Positions 47,594-59,782 of a DNA stretch of 64,000 nt are shown here, piece by piece. The notes under the pieces were generated by a model that was not told the origin of the DNA, ran no database searches, and was given only the letters and a program-made list of their open reading frames with translations. The stretch comes from Stereum hirsutum FP-91666 SS1 (Eukaryota; Basidiomycota; Agaricomycetes; Russulales; Stereaceae). The DNA lies in the NCBI RefSeq assembly GCF_000264905.1, contig NW_006763140.1:48713-112712 (forward strand), given 5' to 3'. The position numbers were made by a program, and so were the translations under genes. Every line of letters begins with the position of its first letter. Position 1 is the stretch's first letter.

Positions 47594-48627
47594 TCACAAA
47601 AAGTCGCGCAGAGGCTTCACGCCCGCAAGATCCTCCGTCGTCTGTTTCTTCCAACCATTCAACTGCTGAACACAGCATCCAAAGTTCGTGTTCTTCCGCG
47701 TCTCGTATTCCGCCTCGAACAGCCTTTTCAAATCAAACAGCACAGAGATGTCAGCGAGTAGTTTTGCAGTAATCGGGCCGCGGTATCTCTCCTCCCAATG
47801 TCGACATATTAAACCAGTGTTGTTTAGAGTAGAATGGCATCGGTTGAAGGAGTTGTAGTTCAAGGCGGTGTTCCTGATTGAAATATACTGCTCGTGATAT
47901 TGGATCTAAACAGTGGCTGTTAGTCGTATGTCTGAGAGTTCAAAGCGAGGGAGAGGAATTATGTACCCACGGAACGACCAGATGTTGAGGAAGGGAGGAC
48001 ACCATCGCGGAAAGAGATTTGCTCAGAGCTTGTGGGGCTGCGACATCCAAAAGGTACGGATAATCATGCTTTGCCGCGTACCCTATGACTTGCTCTGCAT
48101 GGTCGTGGACGTGTGCTCTATCATTAGGAGGGTCCCTCGGTCAGTGTGTGTAGATCGTCAACCTATCAAGGAGCTGAAGCTCGCACCATCACGGATATGC
48201 TGCTTCATGGACTTACTTCATGCAATGAAGACAGTGGTTCATCGCAGCGTATACCTCATACTTTTCTGCAGCCTCCGCGACAGGAGCTAGGATCTCGAAA
48301 GCAACATCATCGAGAATCGGGTGACGATTAGGGCAAGTGAACTGAAACAGCAATTCCAGTGTTTGAGAGTCTTCCTGCAGTTGTATGACCTCTCCGGGAC
48401 CAGGACCAGCAAAATCAGCGGGTGGAAAGCCACCTGCGGTGGCGTCGAGGTACTTGCGATGTATCCGAAACTGTATCGAGTCGCTGGATTGGAATACGAC
48501 ATCGGCGTCGTAGTCTGAGACTGGCAACAAGGAGTTATGTACATGAGTTCATAACATGGTGAGTACTCATCAGTTCTGCTCTGTACTTACAGCGTTTTGA
48601 GCATATCGGAGTCAACGTAGAGGCCAT
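47594..48627 (-). CDS. BTB/POZ domain protein (second copy)
   Basis: Exon 1 is 48591-48627 (MASTLTPICSKR), chosen because its phase joins the BTB exon at the TCTCAGAC acceptor. The core follows: SDYDADVVFQSSDSIQFRIH, RKYLDATAGGFPP, QTLELLFQFTCPNRHP, EILAPVAEAAEKYEVYAAMN, then VIGYAAKHDYPYLLDVAAPQ, HLVVPWIQYHEQYISIRNTA and ADISVLFDLKRLFEAEYET, ending GVKPLRDFL at 47594. Same architecture as the protein at 31319-32281, with clear but moderate similarity, so an older paralogue. Probably a ubiquitin-ligase adaptor or transcription-related factor; role unknown. Confidence 0.85.
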
Positions 48628-49089
48628 TGATGGTGGTCAGAGTCAGAAGCAACGAGATGGAGGAACGCCACACAGCACCCTGATCACTCATTCGGCAATG
48701 GGCGTGAATAACCTTTTCTCCGCCACAAAGGTCCATCCACAAAGATCGCCTCCTTATCGGACGACGTTACTCGCCAGCGACGACCGGAAACGGAACAATG
48801 TGCCCGTCTACTAGGGGTTATTGTTATGACACACAAAGGCACGGCCGAATTTGGTACCAGGACAATGATTGGCGGCACTCCCGTTGTTACGGTCTTGTTC
48901 GGTGCCACGATATCGCTCAGGCCTGGATTTCGCATTGTTGCCATGTTTTGCCTTGCCGGAGTAGCAAACCACATATAAAAGGGCGCCCCTGCACCCCTTT
49001 CACTGCATTCCACCACATCATCTCTACGCCCATCTTATTGATTCGCGAATTACCCAACCCACGCCACATTCATATCTGCTCACAGTACT
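48628..49089. other. Divergent promoter region with TATA box
   Basis: Between the BTB gene and the small plus-strand gene. TATAAAAG lies at 48974-48981, 109 bp before the ATG at 49090. Confidence 0.55.
48974..48981 (+). promoter_or_regulatory. TATA box of the gene at 49090
   Basis: TATAAAAG, 109 bp upstream of the start codon, in a GC-rich setting. Confidence 0.6.
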
Positions 49090-49658
49090 ATGACTGAACA
49101 GAACCACGCCACTGACTTGAACGCCGTAAGTCTCCTTCATCCCGACGTGTCTATACAACGCTCGTATCGACCCTTCAGCTGACAGGTCAACTCCCAGGTG
49201 CAGCAGCGTCTGCTCCGAACGACTCAGGAGCTTGAATCAGAGGTAATCTTCTACAGCCTTTATCCCTTGTTCATGTCGCTGATGTCGCAAATTCTGACCA
49301 CTCCATACTCTATCGTTGACGGCTCTAGCACTATTGCACTGACCTTACGCAGTGGAGCTTCAAGGAGTTGAAAGAGGCCAAAAATCGTCTGCGCGATCAT
49401 AAGGCCGACCTAGACAAGCTGCAATGGGCTCGACGAGAGGCAGGCATGTTGAACCCGGGAGATAATTCGATTATTGACTCAGAGAAATTGAAAGTGGCTC
49501 TGATGAAAGGGACACTGACTACATTGCAGCTTACCGCCATGAGAACTTCGGATTCAGACGACGACGACGACAACAACAACGACAGTGATGATGGCGAGGA
49601 AGAGCCCGAGAGGGGGAGGTCGAGACACAGGAGGGTTGAGGTAGACCTTGACGGGTAG
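49090..49658 (+). CDS. Small coiled-coil protein with acidic tail (hypothetical)
   Basis: Three exons, 49090-49128 (MTEQNHATDLNA), 49186-49242 (VNSQVQQRLLRTTQELESE) and 49353-49658. Exon 3 begins WSFKELKEAKNRLRDHKADL, continues as a heptad-like helix, then an Asp/Asn/Glu-rich run (SDSDDDDDNNNDSDDGEEE) and a basic end (ERGRSRHRRVEVDLDG). Introns have standard GT..AG ends and exon phases agree. Acidic plus basic low-complexity tails suggest a nuclear or RNA-associated protein, but no family is recognised. Confidence 0.7.
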
Positions 49659-49811
49659 AAGTGATCACTATGCTTACCGACTGATTTCCATGAATAGAGA
49701 ACATAGATGATATGGTCGGACTGGAATAAGAACTATAGTTTGTCATAAACATCTGCATAAATGTTACCCATATCTTGTGCTTTCGTGTCTCCTGGGCACG
49801 CCCGGTAGGCC

Positions 49812-52800
49812 TCAATCGAAAACGACCAGCCGATCGCCACTCCCAACCACATCCCCCTCCTTAACAAGCACCCTCTTCACTTTCTTCCCAACGAACTCCT
49901 CCTCCGCCGGCACGTCGATCTCGGTCTTCATGGCCTCGAGCGTGACGATTACTTGGTCTGCGTCCTTTATGACATCCCCAGGTTGGACGCGGATCTTCCA
50001 GATCGCGGCAGCCATGGTTGAGATTATAGTGGGCGACGTAGAGTCTGTTTTTAAATCAGTACCATAGATACCCGGGCACATGAATGAGAGACGCAAGGGA
50101 AGAGTAGTGTAATGCGCGTACCATCACCTGCATCGCCACCCTGCGACGCCACTTTCCTCGTATCGGCAGCCTTCTCATCCTCCCACTCCTTAAGTAGCTT
50201 GTCCTCTCTGTATGCCGCATCACATCGAGACACTTGATGGTCAGTACAGCATTTGCGACCGAAAGGGCTGCGAGCAAGAGCAACTGACCGATCTGACATC
50301 TCCTTGACTGACCGTGCCTGCTTCTCCCTAAAGACTTGGGTCTCATCCTTGATAGACTCTATGAATCGAAGATAATCGTTCACGACAAATGGCTTGTCTT
50401 CAATCTTGAACTTATAGGTCCCTGCGTCAAAGTCACGTTCGAGCTATTACGGCAAGAACATAAAGTGAGCACAAAGAAGCTTAGTGAATGTGCAGCCACA
50501 AAGGGGAGTAGCTCATACCTTCTCATACTCTTCCTCTGTGACAGGTTCGAAGCGAATCTGCTCTCGACGATATATGAATGAAAGGTTGAATATTCAACGA
50601 AGTGATTCCGTAACGATTATGCAGCGAAAGCTACGAACCTGGTCAAAGAACCTGAGCAACCACGGAACGTCCTCACTGAAATCCGGGCCCTTGCCCCAAG
50701 GCGACCACGGCGGGAGTGTACGACCAAAGAGCTGATAGCCACCTACATGGTGACAGAAGCCAATATTTCATGAGCTTTCAGTACGGAACGAGTCAGAGAG
50801 ATCATACGTACCTGGTGATTCGATGGGATATATAGCAGCTATAGGGCCAGCGATCCCGAGCGCACCACGCGGAGTGCTAAGTGTATGGCCAGTTCAGCAC
50901 CTGTTGCCAGAATCTACACGCCGCAAGAAGGTATACTCACTATGTCCTCGAAGGGTTGTACTTCGACCCCGTCAATCTGGCCCTCGGGTCTACGGGTACC
51001 TACGCCCACACGCACCGATCAGATCACCATTGACTGAAGGAAAAAGTGCGGTAGCGAATATACACACTAAGAACGGACAATCGAAATAAAACCCAGCTCC
51101 GACGGTGATCCACTCCGAGCTGATCAACTTCTGAAGAGCTTCATCCGCGCCACCTGCAAGACCATTCGTCTCCGCAAGGTACTGAATGTTGCTTGGAAGG
51201 TCTATGAACTATGCCTCAGTTCCAGTACGGAAATGTTGAAAAGGAGGACACTCACAAGAAGCCTTATTCCTCGCAGAACGCATATATCGCTCCACGGCCT
51301 CGCGGTTCCACCTATCGTCAAGCACGATGGGTAGTGTGAGAAGACGACCTGTATGACAGATGAACAGTCAATGACGAAATGCACAGTGAACAATGGTAAG
51401 ACGTGAGGATAAGAAATGTACCGGGGAAGACTACATCTTTCAAGCTATCCGGTAAACTCTTCTCTATCTCCATCAATGTCTCCAGCAGGTCGTACTGATC
51501 CACCACAATCGGGTCCATACAGACCTAAGACATGTTGCGAAACAGAAATCCAGCATGAGCTTCAACGAAGTCGAAGAATCAAGGTATCGAACTTACCATC
51601 GTACTCCTGACACACGGCGCCAAACTGACCACGCCACTCAACTTCCTTCCTTCCTCCCCCTCTCCGTTGGCCTTCCGTCGCTCCACCTCCCTTTCAAACA
51701 GATGTATCCTCGCCCTGACCTCCAAATCGACCTCGTCCTCTCCGTACTCTATCAGGATGAATCGATCGCCCGCTTGCCTATACACCACTTTCGGTCTCCT
51801 CGTCTTCGGATTGAAAGGTATGACGGCCATTATAGGTGAAGCGGGGATATCGGAGTCGTGTGCGGGCACGAACGAGTCCACAGTCAACACCTTGGCCTTC
51901 TCCGAGTCTGGATCTCCAGACAATCCAGAAACGAAGTCCGCGATAGATCGGATATACGCCACATTATGCTCCTCCAGTCTCTTCGCGTCCTTCAGACTCA
52001 CCCTCCTAAACCTGACCACATCGCCGGGCCTCAACTGTCCCAATCTCCATAAGTCTCCAGTCGTCACTGTCGCGACGCAGACGTATCCGCCCATTGAAGG
52101 TCCTTCCGCAGTTAGGAGGACTGGTGTGTCGCCGTTCTGGACATGTATGCAAACGATTTCGTTTCAATGAGTAAAAAGAACGCAGGGGAAACGGGACTGG
52201 GAGGAAAGGATGGAGCGGGACGTACGATATTGACAGCACCATACGCATAGCCATTATCGAGCAAGTTACTCGGATGACTCCCTCCCATCCCTCCGTCTTT
52301 CCTCGCCCAATCCAACTTCGGACCTTCGAGTCGAATGCCCATTCGGTTGCTTGATGGGCTGACCTGTATAAGACGCCACGACACGTGTCACGTAGCGTGA
52401 GCAACAGTTCCTCCTGAGCAAGCAAAACACGGACGAGGAAAACAAATGTATAGATCAAAAGCAACAAAACGAATGTACCTTCCACCCAGTCCCGAAAAAT
52501 GCTCTTAATCCTTCCTCCGTCAATATACTCTCGTCCGCATGTGGGCCAGCGACGACAGTCAACGTATGTTCTGTCGCATATGACGGTCTCATCTCCTCTG
52601 GGATCATCACGGTGGCGTTGGTCGAGAGCTCATCCTCCGTCGGGCCACACGAAGATGAAAGAGCGAGTTGATCGTTCGGCGCGAGGTTACGGCCCTATGG
52701 ATCGAATTTATCAGCATGCGTACAAAAGCACAAATCCAGGATAACAGCCTGAACGAAACACAGCACAACATACCTGATATCCTCCAACCCCTAAACTCGT

Positions 52801-55203
52801 ACTCTTACTTCCCAAATAACTAGGCACCTCCGGGAACCCGCCCCTCACCGCCAAATACGCCCGATACCCTCCTTCACCTCCACCTCCTCCAATCATTCCC
52901 ATATGCAACGTCTCCCCCGCCCTCATCACCAACCTCGTCCACATCCCGACCTCCCTCTCCTCTTTCCTTCCTTCCTCATCCTTGCCACTAACCTTCATCT
53001 TAACAGAAGCGCCACTAACCGCCACAACCGCATCCACCCAGAAATACACCTTCGGCCCTTTGAGCGTAACCTCGATCACCTCCACATCCGCATCATTCCC
53101 CACCAACAAATTCGCCACCCTCGGCGCCAACGTATCCAAAGGCCCCGACTTCGGGATCCCAAACACCCTCTCCCTCCCAGGCGCCTGCTGCACCGAGCTC
53201 GCCAACCCAGGCTCCAGGATCGACAGCGCGTGCGGCGTGTAGGAAAAGGTGTCGAGGGTTGTCGTCAGTGCGTTGCCGGCGCGGAAGATGGGGGAGGAGA
53301 GGACGGTGGAGAGGTAGTGGAGGTTGTTTGGGGGTCCGTGGAGGTCGGTTTGGGAGAGAGCGGTTAGGGTTTGTTGGAGGGTGATGTCGCGGGCGGGGAT
53401 GGAGGCGGAAGTGGAGGAGTAGGAGACGATTAGTTTGGCGGCGAGGGGGTCGAAGAAAGGTGTTATGTGGGTGCCGCGAGAGACCTGGTGATCGACGTCG
53501 AGAGGAGTTTAGTCGAAATCTTCGAACGTATATACGCATGTCAACCCAGACGAGAAAGGCTTGCGTACGCACCCATCCGTCGACTCTCACCCCATCTCCA
53601 TCATTCGTCTCGGGCCACACGACCTCCTGCAAGATTCCTGGACAAGGAACGAAGCCTCTTGCCGCATCCTCACAATATATCCTGCATTGTATCGCATGCT
53701 TATTCTTCGGCACTGGTCCGTATTTCGATTGATCAAGGACCTCAGGAGCCAGGCCGCCTTGGTTTCCTATTGTTTAAGGAATGCGTCAGTATCTATAACC
53801 AACTGCGTAGTTTGACTGAAAGGCATGATCGACAAGCAAAATGCACGAGTTCATACCTTGTGCACGAGCCTCGAACTCTGCCACGCCCTGCCCAATCATC
53901 AACTCCACCAGATCCAGGCCATGTTCGGAATGTACGGCCTCTGTGATCGTATGCTCGACCTGCAGGCGCGCGTTGAGCTCCAGGAAGAAATATGCGCCTG
54001 TCTGGTTGTCGACTATGAATTCGCAAGTACCTGTCACAACATACAATATCAGTTTATTGATCGTACTTGAGGAAGGAGAATGACGCACCGGCAGAGGTAT
54101 ACTTGATTTCCGAGCATAACCTCGCGGCAGCCGTACACATCTCGTGTCTGATATCTGTGTCGGACGGAGAATGACAAGCGTGTATATCAGTATTACTCTT
54201 GGTGGCAAATGACGGCCCAAGGTTTTCGGAAAATGGAACGAACCTGGGTGCCTCAACATGAACGGACTCGGGGTCTCCTCGATGACTTTCTGCCTTCTTC
54301 GTTGGACGCTGCATTCGCGTTCGCCGAAATGAATGCAGTGGCCCAGCCCGTTACCAAATATCTAACATCAAATAATGAGCAAAGGGAAGGGCAAGTCAGT
54401 AAATCGATTATGTTCGAGTATAAAGTTGGAAGGCAATAGAACGGGTTGGGGTAGCGCCACACTCGTAGCGCTACGCCACCCAATTCGCGAGCTCAACTCA
54501 CCTGGACCTCGACATGCCTCCCCTCCTTGACGAACTTCTCCACAAATAAACCTCCATGTCCCTCGCCAAACGACACCTCCGCTCTCTCCCCCGTCTTATC
54601 AAACACCTTCCTCATCTCCTCCTCCCCCTCACACACCACAATCCCCATCCCGCCGCCTCCACCCGTCGCCTTCAACATCACAGGCCAACCAATCTTCCTT
54701 CCCCACTGCACTGCAGTCTCGACGTCGTGCACCAAGCCTTCGCTGCCCGGAACGACCGGTACTCCAGCCGAAATGGCCAACTCTCGAGCTAGATGCTTCA
54801 ATCCCATACTCCTAATCGTCTCCGGTCGAGGACCAAGCCATATGATCCCGCTATCCACGACTTTCTTCGCAAACTCGGAGTTCTCGCTCAAGAAGCCATA
54901 ACCGGGTATAAGCAACGTCGCACCCTCGGCCTTCGCGATGGCGAGTATCTGGTCTCCATCGAGATACGCACGCGAATTGGTTGTCGGGTCTGTGACGTGT
55001 GGCGAGAGGGGTATCGAGACGGAGTTGGGGCAGTGGGAGGGCGAGGAGTAGAGGACGTGTGGAGATGTGGCGTCGGTGTGGGTGTAGATGGTTATAGTCG
55101 AGAGGCCGAGACGGTGCGCGGTGCGAAGAATACGGTATGCGATCTCGCCGCGGTTGGCGATGAGGAGCTTGTGTTTTCTTAAATCGAGCTTTGGGTTGGA
55201 CAT
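49812..55203 (-). CDS. Urea-carboxylase-like biotin enzyme (BC-KipA-KipI-biotinyl fusion)
   Basis: It starts at 55203 ([20 protein letters not shown]). Biotin carboxylase comes first: [34 protein letters not shown], the ATP-grasp loop [33 protein letters not shown] and LQVEHTITE. The KipA-like (PxpC/AHS2) domain follows, with [54 protein letters not shown] and [15 protein letters not shown]. The KipI-like (PxpB/AHS1) domain has [54 protein letters not shown] and [20 protein letters not shown]. The C terminus is a biotin carrier with [18 protein letters not shown], biotinylated on the Lys of EAMKTE. No amidase (allophanate hydrolase) domain occurs in the frame, unlike DUR1,2. About 1,200 residues in many short-intron exons; no lesion seen. 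Likely an ATP- and bicarbonate-dependent carboxylase of urea, a lactam or a related amide. Confidence 0.9.
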
Positions 55204-56150
55204 TGTGGACGCTCACTCGAAGGTAGTTTCCGAGTCGACGATAGCCTGAGCGAAGTCTGAGATGGAATCGTCATTGTGCTCCTCCCAAGATGTTTATAGC
55301 ACGTGTAATAAGGCAGAGGTGGGTTATCATTGCACACGTCAGGAGGTCGATAGATATCGACGTATAGCAGCGGCGGTAGATACAGTACCAGAGGAGCGTT
55401 CTCAATGTCGGACTTCCGTCGACTCGAGTGCCGTAGGCAATCATGAATTGAAATCATGAATTGAAAACGGCTCGGGTAGATAAGATCAGTAAGCGCGCGG
55501 CGATTGCCGATCTACATCGAAGCGACCTTACCACCTCACCGCGCGATTTTTCCTCGTTACTTTCTATCAAGTTCGTTATTAGAAGTTATCTGCTCTCTGA
55601 ATTCTGAGTGGAGACCCACTGAGAGCCAAGTGTCTGATTGGCTAGTTCGCTTAAAATTCAAGCAGCAGACAACATCTATTTCCGCACCCGGATCCGAGTC
55701 CTGCTCCCCTTTGGCTCCCCTAATTTATCACTACGTAGATTCTATCTATTCCAATAACATTTGGAAAACCTAACGGGCACACTCTCCGCCTGTGCACATC
55801 CAGAGCGAGGGCCACTGAGACACCGACATCTTCGATACCCTTTCCTACCCAGTCCTCATTGGTCACACGTGGTCCTCATCTGAACCTTTCGGGTCGCCAA
55901 TATTAAGCCTGCGATAGTTTATGCCAGAAAACCTAATCAGATTACTCCCCACAGAAGAGAACACGATGTCCTACATTTCTCTAGGCTGTTACATGCGTTC
56001 TGGCAGCGTCTACACCATTGGTTCCGCTTCTGCAAAGTGATGTCCATTATCGACATCTATCTCCTCGTTGTCGTGATATTGGCTCTCCCACTGGTTTGGG
56101 TCCAATGGCTCTCCTATACTGCCAAGGCAAGGGTTTTGTGCAAACTTGAT
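55204..56150. other. Intergenic, nothing recognised
   Basis: Upstream of the carboxylase-like gene. Short open frames without domains only. Confidence 0.55.
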
Positions 56151-57765
56151 CTAGGAGTGATTATTGGCAGAGCGGTCATCAACGGTGACACCAGTAGCGT
56201 CGTCGTTTCGGTAGCGTAGGTTCAACATGAGACGAAGTTGATGCGCAAGTTCGGTATACTTCAATAGGCTATGTCATGGTATACGCAATGGGTAATTTTT
56301 TAGTCCACGAGGAGAGTTCGGGGAGACGGTATACAAGGCGTACATGATGAAGTAAGGTGACAAGAGAGATCTGTAGTCCTGTAGTCATATCATTATGTGT
56401 TTTTCTTGGATACGGTCGGTGCAAGACACATACAACACCGCCGATAGCAATTACCTATGCATTCTTGAGTAAGTATTTCGCAAGCAACTCGAAAGTTGCC
56501 AAGCACCGAAGATTCTTACGGTCGTCGCCGTCGTTGCAGCTCCAATGAGAAAAACTGTTCTAAGAAAAGCGGGCACTGAGAGTTTATACTCGAAGCAGCT
56601 GAATAGAGTTACAATCCTTACAGAAAGTATAGAACGCTTGTATGTGGTGCGATATCGATATCAATGCTACTCGAAATATGGTGCTCTCGAAACGGCTTAC
56701 CGTCGCGTAAGAAAATTGAAGTTATGCCACTCTGTCCACGCCTCCGCATCTCAATAACATGGCACAGGGTATTTTTCACTGTCAACGCAAACACAAGCAT
56801 GTCGAGTATAAGCCCGATAATGGGCGTGGATAATTCTGCTGTGGTTGGGCCTTATGATCAGGTCAGTGTGTGATTCGTAGGATAGGGACATACATCTGAT
56901 GTTAGTCGCTAAGATAATGCTTGTGTCTCACTAAAGAGGAAGAAGAATACACCGACATGTTATCGAGGTGCTGGAAGCTTTCCTTCACTCCATCGCCACA
57001 TCGTGAGAGCCCGAAAAAAATAGTGTTTCGCGTAGAGACTCCATAAGTAGAAACTATTTGCAGGAAAGTAACAAATCAGTCCTACGGTAATCAGTGGGTC
57101 AAATTAACTCACAATTATGTCGAAGGCTAGCCTCGACATTATCAAGACAGCTGACACGCCAATAATAGTCGTGCTTTGATTGTATATTGTATACACACGG
57201 AAAGCGAATAAGACTACATGTTGTAAGCATCATAGCCGTCTCGTCAACTCTCGCGTATTAAATGTACATCCAGTATTAACTGTAAGCAGTACTCCGAGGA
57301 AACACCATACTGCATTCGCGGATTTACATCTAGAGATGATACATCAATAGCTTATAGGAGTTGAATAGTTCTAAATAGTACCCACGAATGATCAGACAGT
57401 GTACCAGGAAGTACGAGGGCGATCGAAATAATTTTGTAAATCAAAAAGCCATAACGGTTGACTAGAAGCAGCATAGCGGTTCCTGTTAACTTTTGGGACC
57501 ACACAGAGCCAATCTCCATCGGAAGCGTTTGGATGAAGTCTATGATCCACAGTACTACAAGATAACGACGGTCAGAGCCTATTTGGTATGAAGGGAAAGA
57601 GCCTTACCGCTGGACGATATTTGCACATAATTTACCACCAACCTATTCATGCATCACAAGGATAAGCAAAAACTGACAACCTGTGTCTAGCTCTATGGGG
57701 AAGCGTACCACGAATCACGATTGAAGAAGTGACAAGTCCTCTGAGGATAGGGAAGAGTCCGACAT
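56151..57765 (-). CDS. DUF6533 seven-helix membrane protein
   Basis: Built from short exons. Exon 1 starts at 57765 (MSDSSLSSEDLSLLQS), joined to LVVNYVQISSS, then VLWIIDFIQTLPMEIGSVWS (about 57490-57555), the DUF6533 signature where fungal relatives read YDYxLTLPxEV. Next are QKLTGTAMLLLVNRYGFLIY, an exon with LFAFRVYTIYNQSTTIIGVS (about 57150-57215), MSRLAFDII, then PIIGLILDMLVFALTVKNTL (about 56755-56815), IEMRRRGQSGITSIFLRDG (about 56700-56755), and a last exon RLMLNLRYRNDDATGVTVDD ending at 56151-56153. Receptor-like by topology, function unknown. Exons around 56880-57100 and 56480-56650 were not fully resolved, so damage cannot be excluded. Confidence 0.7.
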
Positions 57766-58890
57766 GGGGCGTGGGGAAATTTACACTGCGATCAGGTGAA
57801 TGAATGCTCCGGGAAGGATGAAAGAAACTAGAGCGCGGATCCAGGGTAGAAAAAGTGTTGCAAAGTGTATGAGGTCAATATTCAGCAGTATATGTGCTGA
57901 ACAAATGCTGTACATTTAATATGAATTTAAACGATCAAGGAGAACGGATCATCCACCTCAGATACAGAACTGTTCTGCCAAGTAAGCCCGAATAACTGAG
58001 ACCCTAGCTGTGCAATGAGTGTCTTGTGATTGGTTGAACACGTTCTCAACTGCCCGAATAATGAAACCCCATATAATGTTACTGATCCTCGTAGAACATC
58101 AGAGAAGATCCGCTCAGGGCCCTCATCATACGAGTAGCCCAGATCACAATCAGGCGCTAACTAAGGATGTGACATGTGTAGAATTCAAATGGAATTGCAT
58201 TTGGGACCTTTGCTCTGCCGTTACCGTAATAAGAAAGAATGACTACGAATAGGGGTATGAGCTGCTCTTAAGTTATATGGCCACTCCAAGCGCACTGCAT
58301 TCCTTCGATGAACTTCCTACATTCCTTCCTTCCTGGAAAGGGGATTTTTTTGTCCAAATCATGATCCTCAAACATTTCATAATATCGGTAAGTTTGGGAT
58401 ATTACTGGCAGCAGGTCGCTAATCAGAGCTTAGCTCGTGCCACTGCCAGTGGGCGCTGAAGCTTTGAACCAGGTTCGTGCTTCAGCGTGTGCGGAACTTT
58501 CGCAGTCTCGCGCCTAGGGAATCTGTCTTACAACCATCAGTCATCCACCCCCACGCGGGACGTAGCACCTGGCGGGACGATCCCACTAAAAATGCGGCCA
58601 TCACCGTGGCGTGCACGGGCAACACTGTCAAAGAATTACGAAACAAGACAACTATCCCGCTAGGTTCTACGTTCCGCGAGTGGTGGGATGATTTTTCTCC
58701 ATCACCTCCTCACAACATCATCTTACTTTGTGCGCTGTTTCGATCCAACTTCCAATGTATTTCCAATCCAAAATCTTTACCCTCCTCGAGGTCATGTATA
58801 CTTAATTAATTGTGTATCGTTTTACATCCGACCTTCCCGCATATCACATGAGATCACAAGAAGTATGGACATGCCAGATCCTACGAGTAG

Positions 58891-59001
58891 TAGACCTTAT
58901 GAGGTTTAAAGTTTACTTGGAACGCGTTGGCGGAAGATCTGTCCGATCAGCCAATGAGCGTTTGTTGAAAATGTCAAGTTTCCACTCATATGTAGGCCCT
59001 A
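58891..59001. mobile_element. TA-flanked MITE, copy B
   Basis: A 111-bp element aligning end to end with 19581-19690, including the shared interior GTTTACTTGGAAC and GTTGGCGGAAGAT. TA at both ends. Divergence between copies is visible at many positions, so neither insertion is very recent. Confidence 0.8.
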
Positions 59002-59301
59002 GTGTTCTCGTTCAGTGCTAATGTTCTAGTCTGTTGGGTGCACCGGAAGGTATGGCACTGATATTTGGGGGAAGTGAGTGTGTACGGGTCTTTATCTGGG
59101 CTATGCAGACGGCATGATGTTTATGAATGGGGAAGATGTGATGGGACATGATCATCCACACGACTCAGGAGACCCGGGATATGAAAATACAGGGTTTGAA
59201 GACAAAGTTGTCTTCTGTGCTTACTGTTAAAATTTCGGTGCTTGCTGTAGGATGTAATCTCCAGGCACTTGCTCAATACTTTTATTTTGTACTATCTTTA
59301 T

Positions 59302-59324
59302 GGTCCATGGTGGTCCATGGCGCC
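59302..59324 (+). promoter_or_regulatory. Conserved 23-bp upstream element of SDR copy 2
   Basis: Two GGTCCATG half-sites one base apart followed by GCGCC, 459 bp before the ATG at 59783; counterpart of 41428-41450. Confidence 0.6.
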
Positions 59325-59669
59325 TTGTTGACCATGCACTGCTCACCCCGATGTCTCATAGATTCGAGGACTGTCTTCACATCGGTAATCGTCCCCCTTT
59401 TTCTCCTTCCATAGTCGTAGTTGACGGGTAGTCAAATTATAGGAAGGTATGTGCGCTGATATCTCGAGGTCACTGGTACCCATTTCAATCACGCCACAGG
59501 GAACGCGTATGCCTTTCTCTTGGATAGCGCGGCGCATTTACCGCTTAATCAGCAGCGTCTCACTCATCACTCGGCGACGATGAGTAATCCATGCAGCGTC
59601 AGCGCACAGATTGTCTCGTTTTCTCCTTTTTGACTGATCAGACCTGTCGTGTTCATTGTCATGCATCTG

Positions 59670-59677
59670 TATAAAAG
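59670..59677 (+). promoter_or_regulatory. TATA box of SDR copy 2
   Basis: TATAAAAG, 106 bp upstream of the start codon. Confidence 0.55.
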
Positions 59678-59782
59678 CATCGAAGGCATCCATCTGAACT
59701 GATTTAGCATCACACCTTGATCAATCTTTGCACTCAAGCCAATCGTCTCATCCACGCCTTTCTAACTAGTAATTTCTCAAAC

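Larger units (their letters stand above)
57766..59782. other. Intergenic; contains MITE copy B and SDR promoter elements
   Basis: An exon-like start at 58277 (MATPSALHSFDELPTFLPSW..., followed by a GTAAGT-type donor near 58389) leads to nothing recognisable. The rest holds the MITE at 58891-59001 and the upstream element at 59302-59324. Confidence 0.5.

Noticed and set aside
48591..48690. Frame MSDQGAVWRSSISLLLTL... with a GT donor, as BTB exon 1
   Set aside because: It leaves a two-base overhang that does not join the BTB exon; the ATG at 48627 in another frame does.
49812..55203. Calling the biotin enzyme urea amidolyase (DUR1,2)
   Set aside because: No amidase/allophanate hydrolase domain before or after the carboxylase, and LamB/YcsF is nearby.
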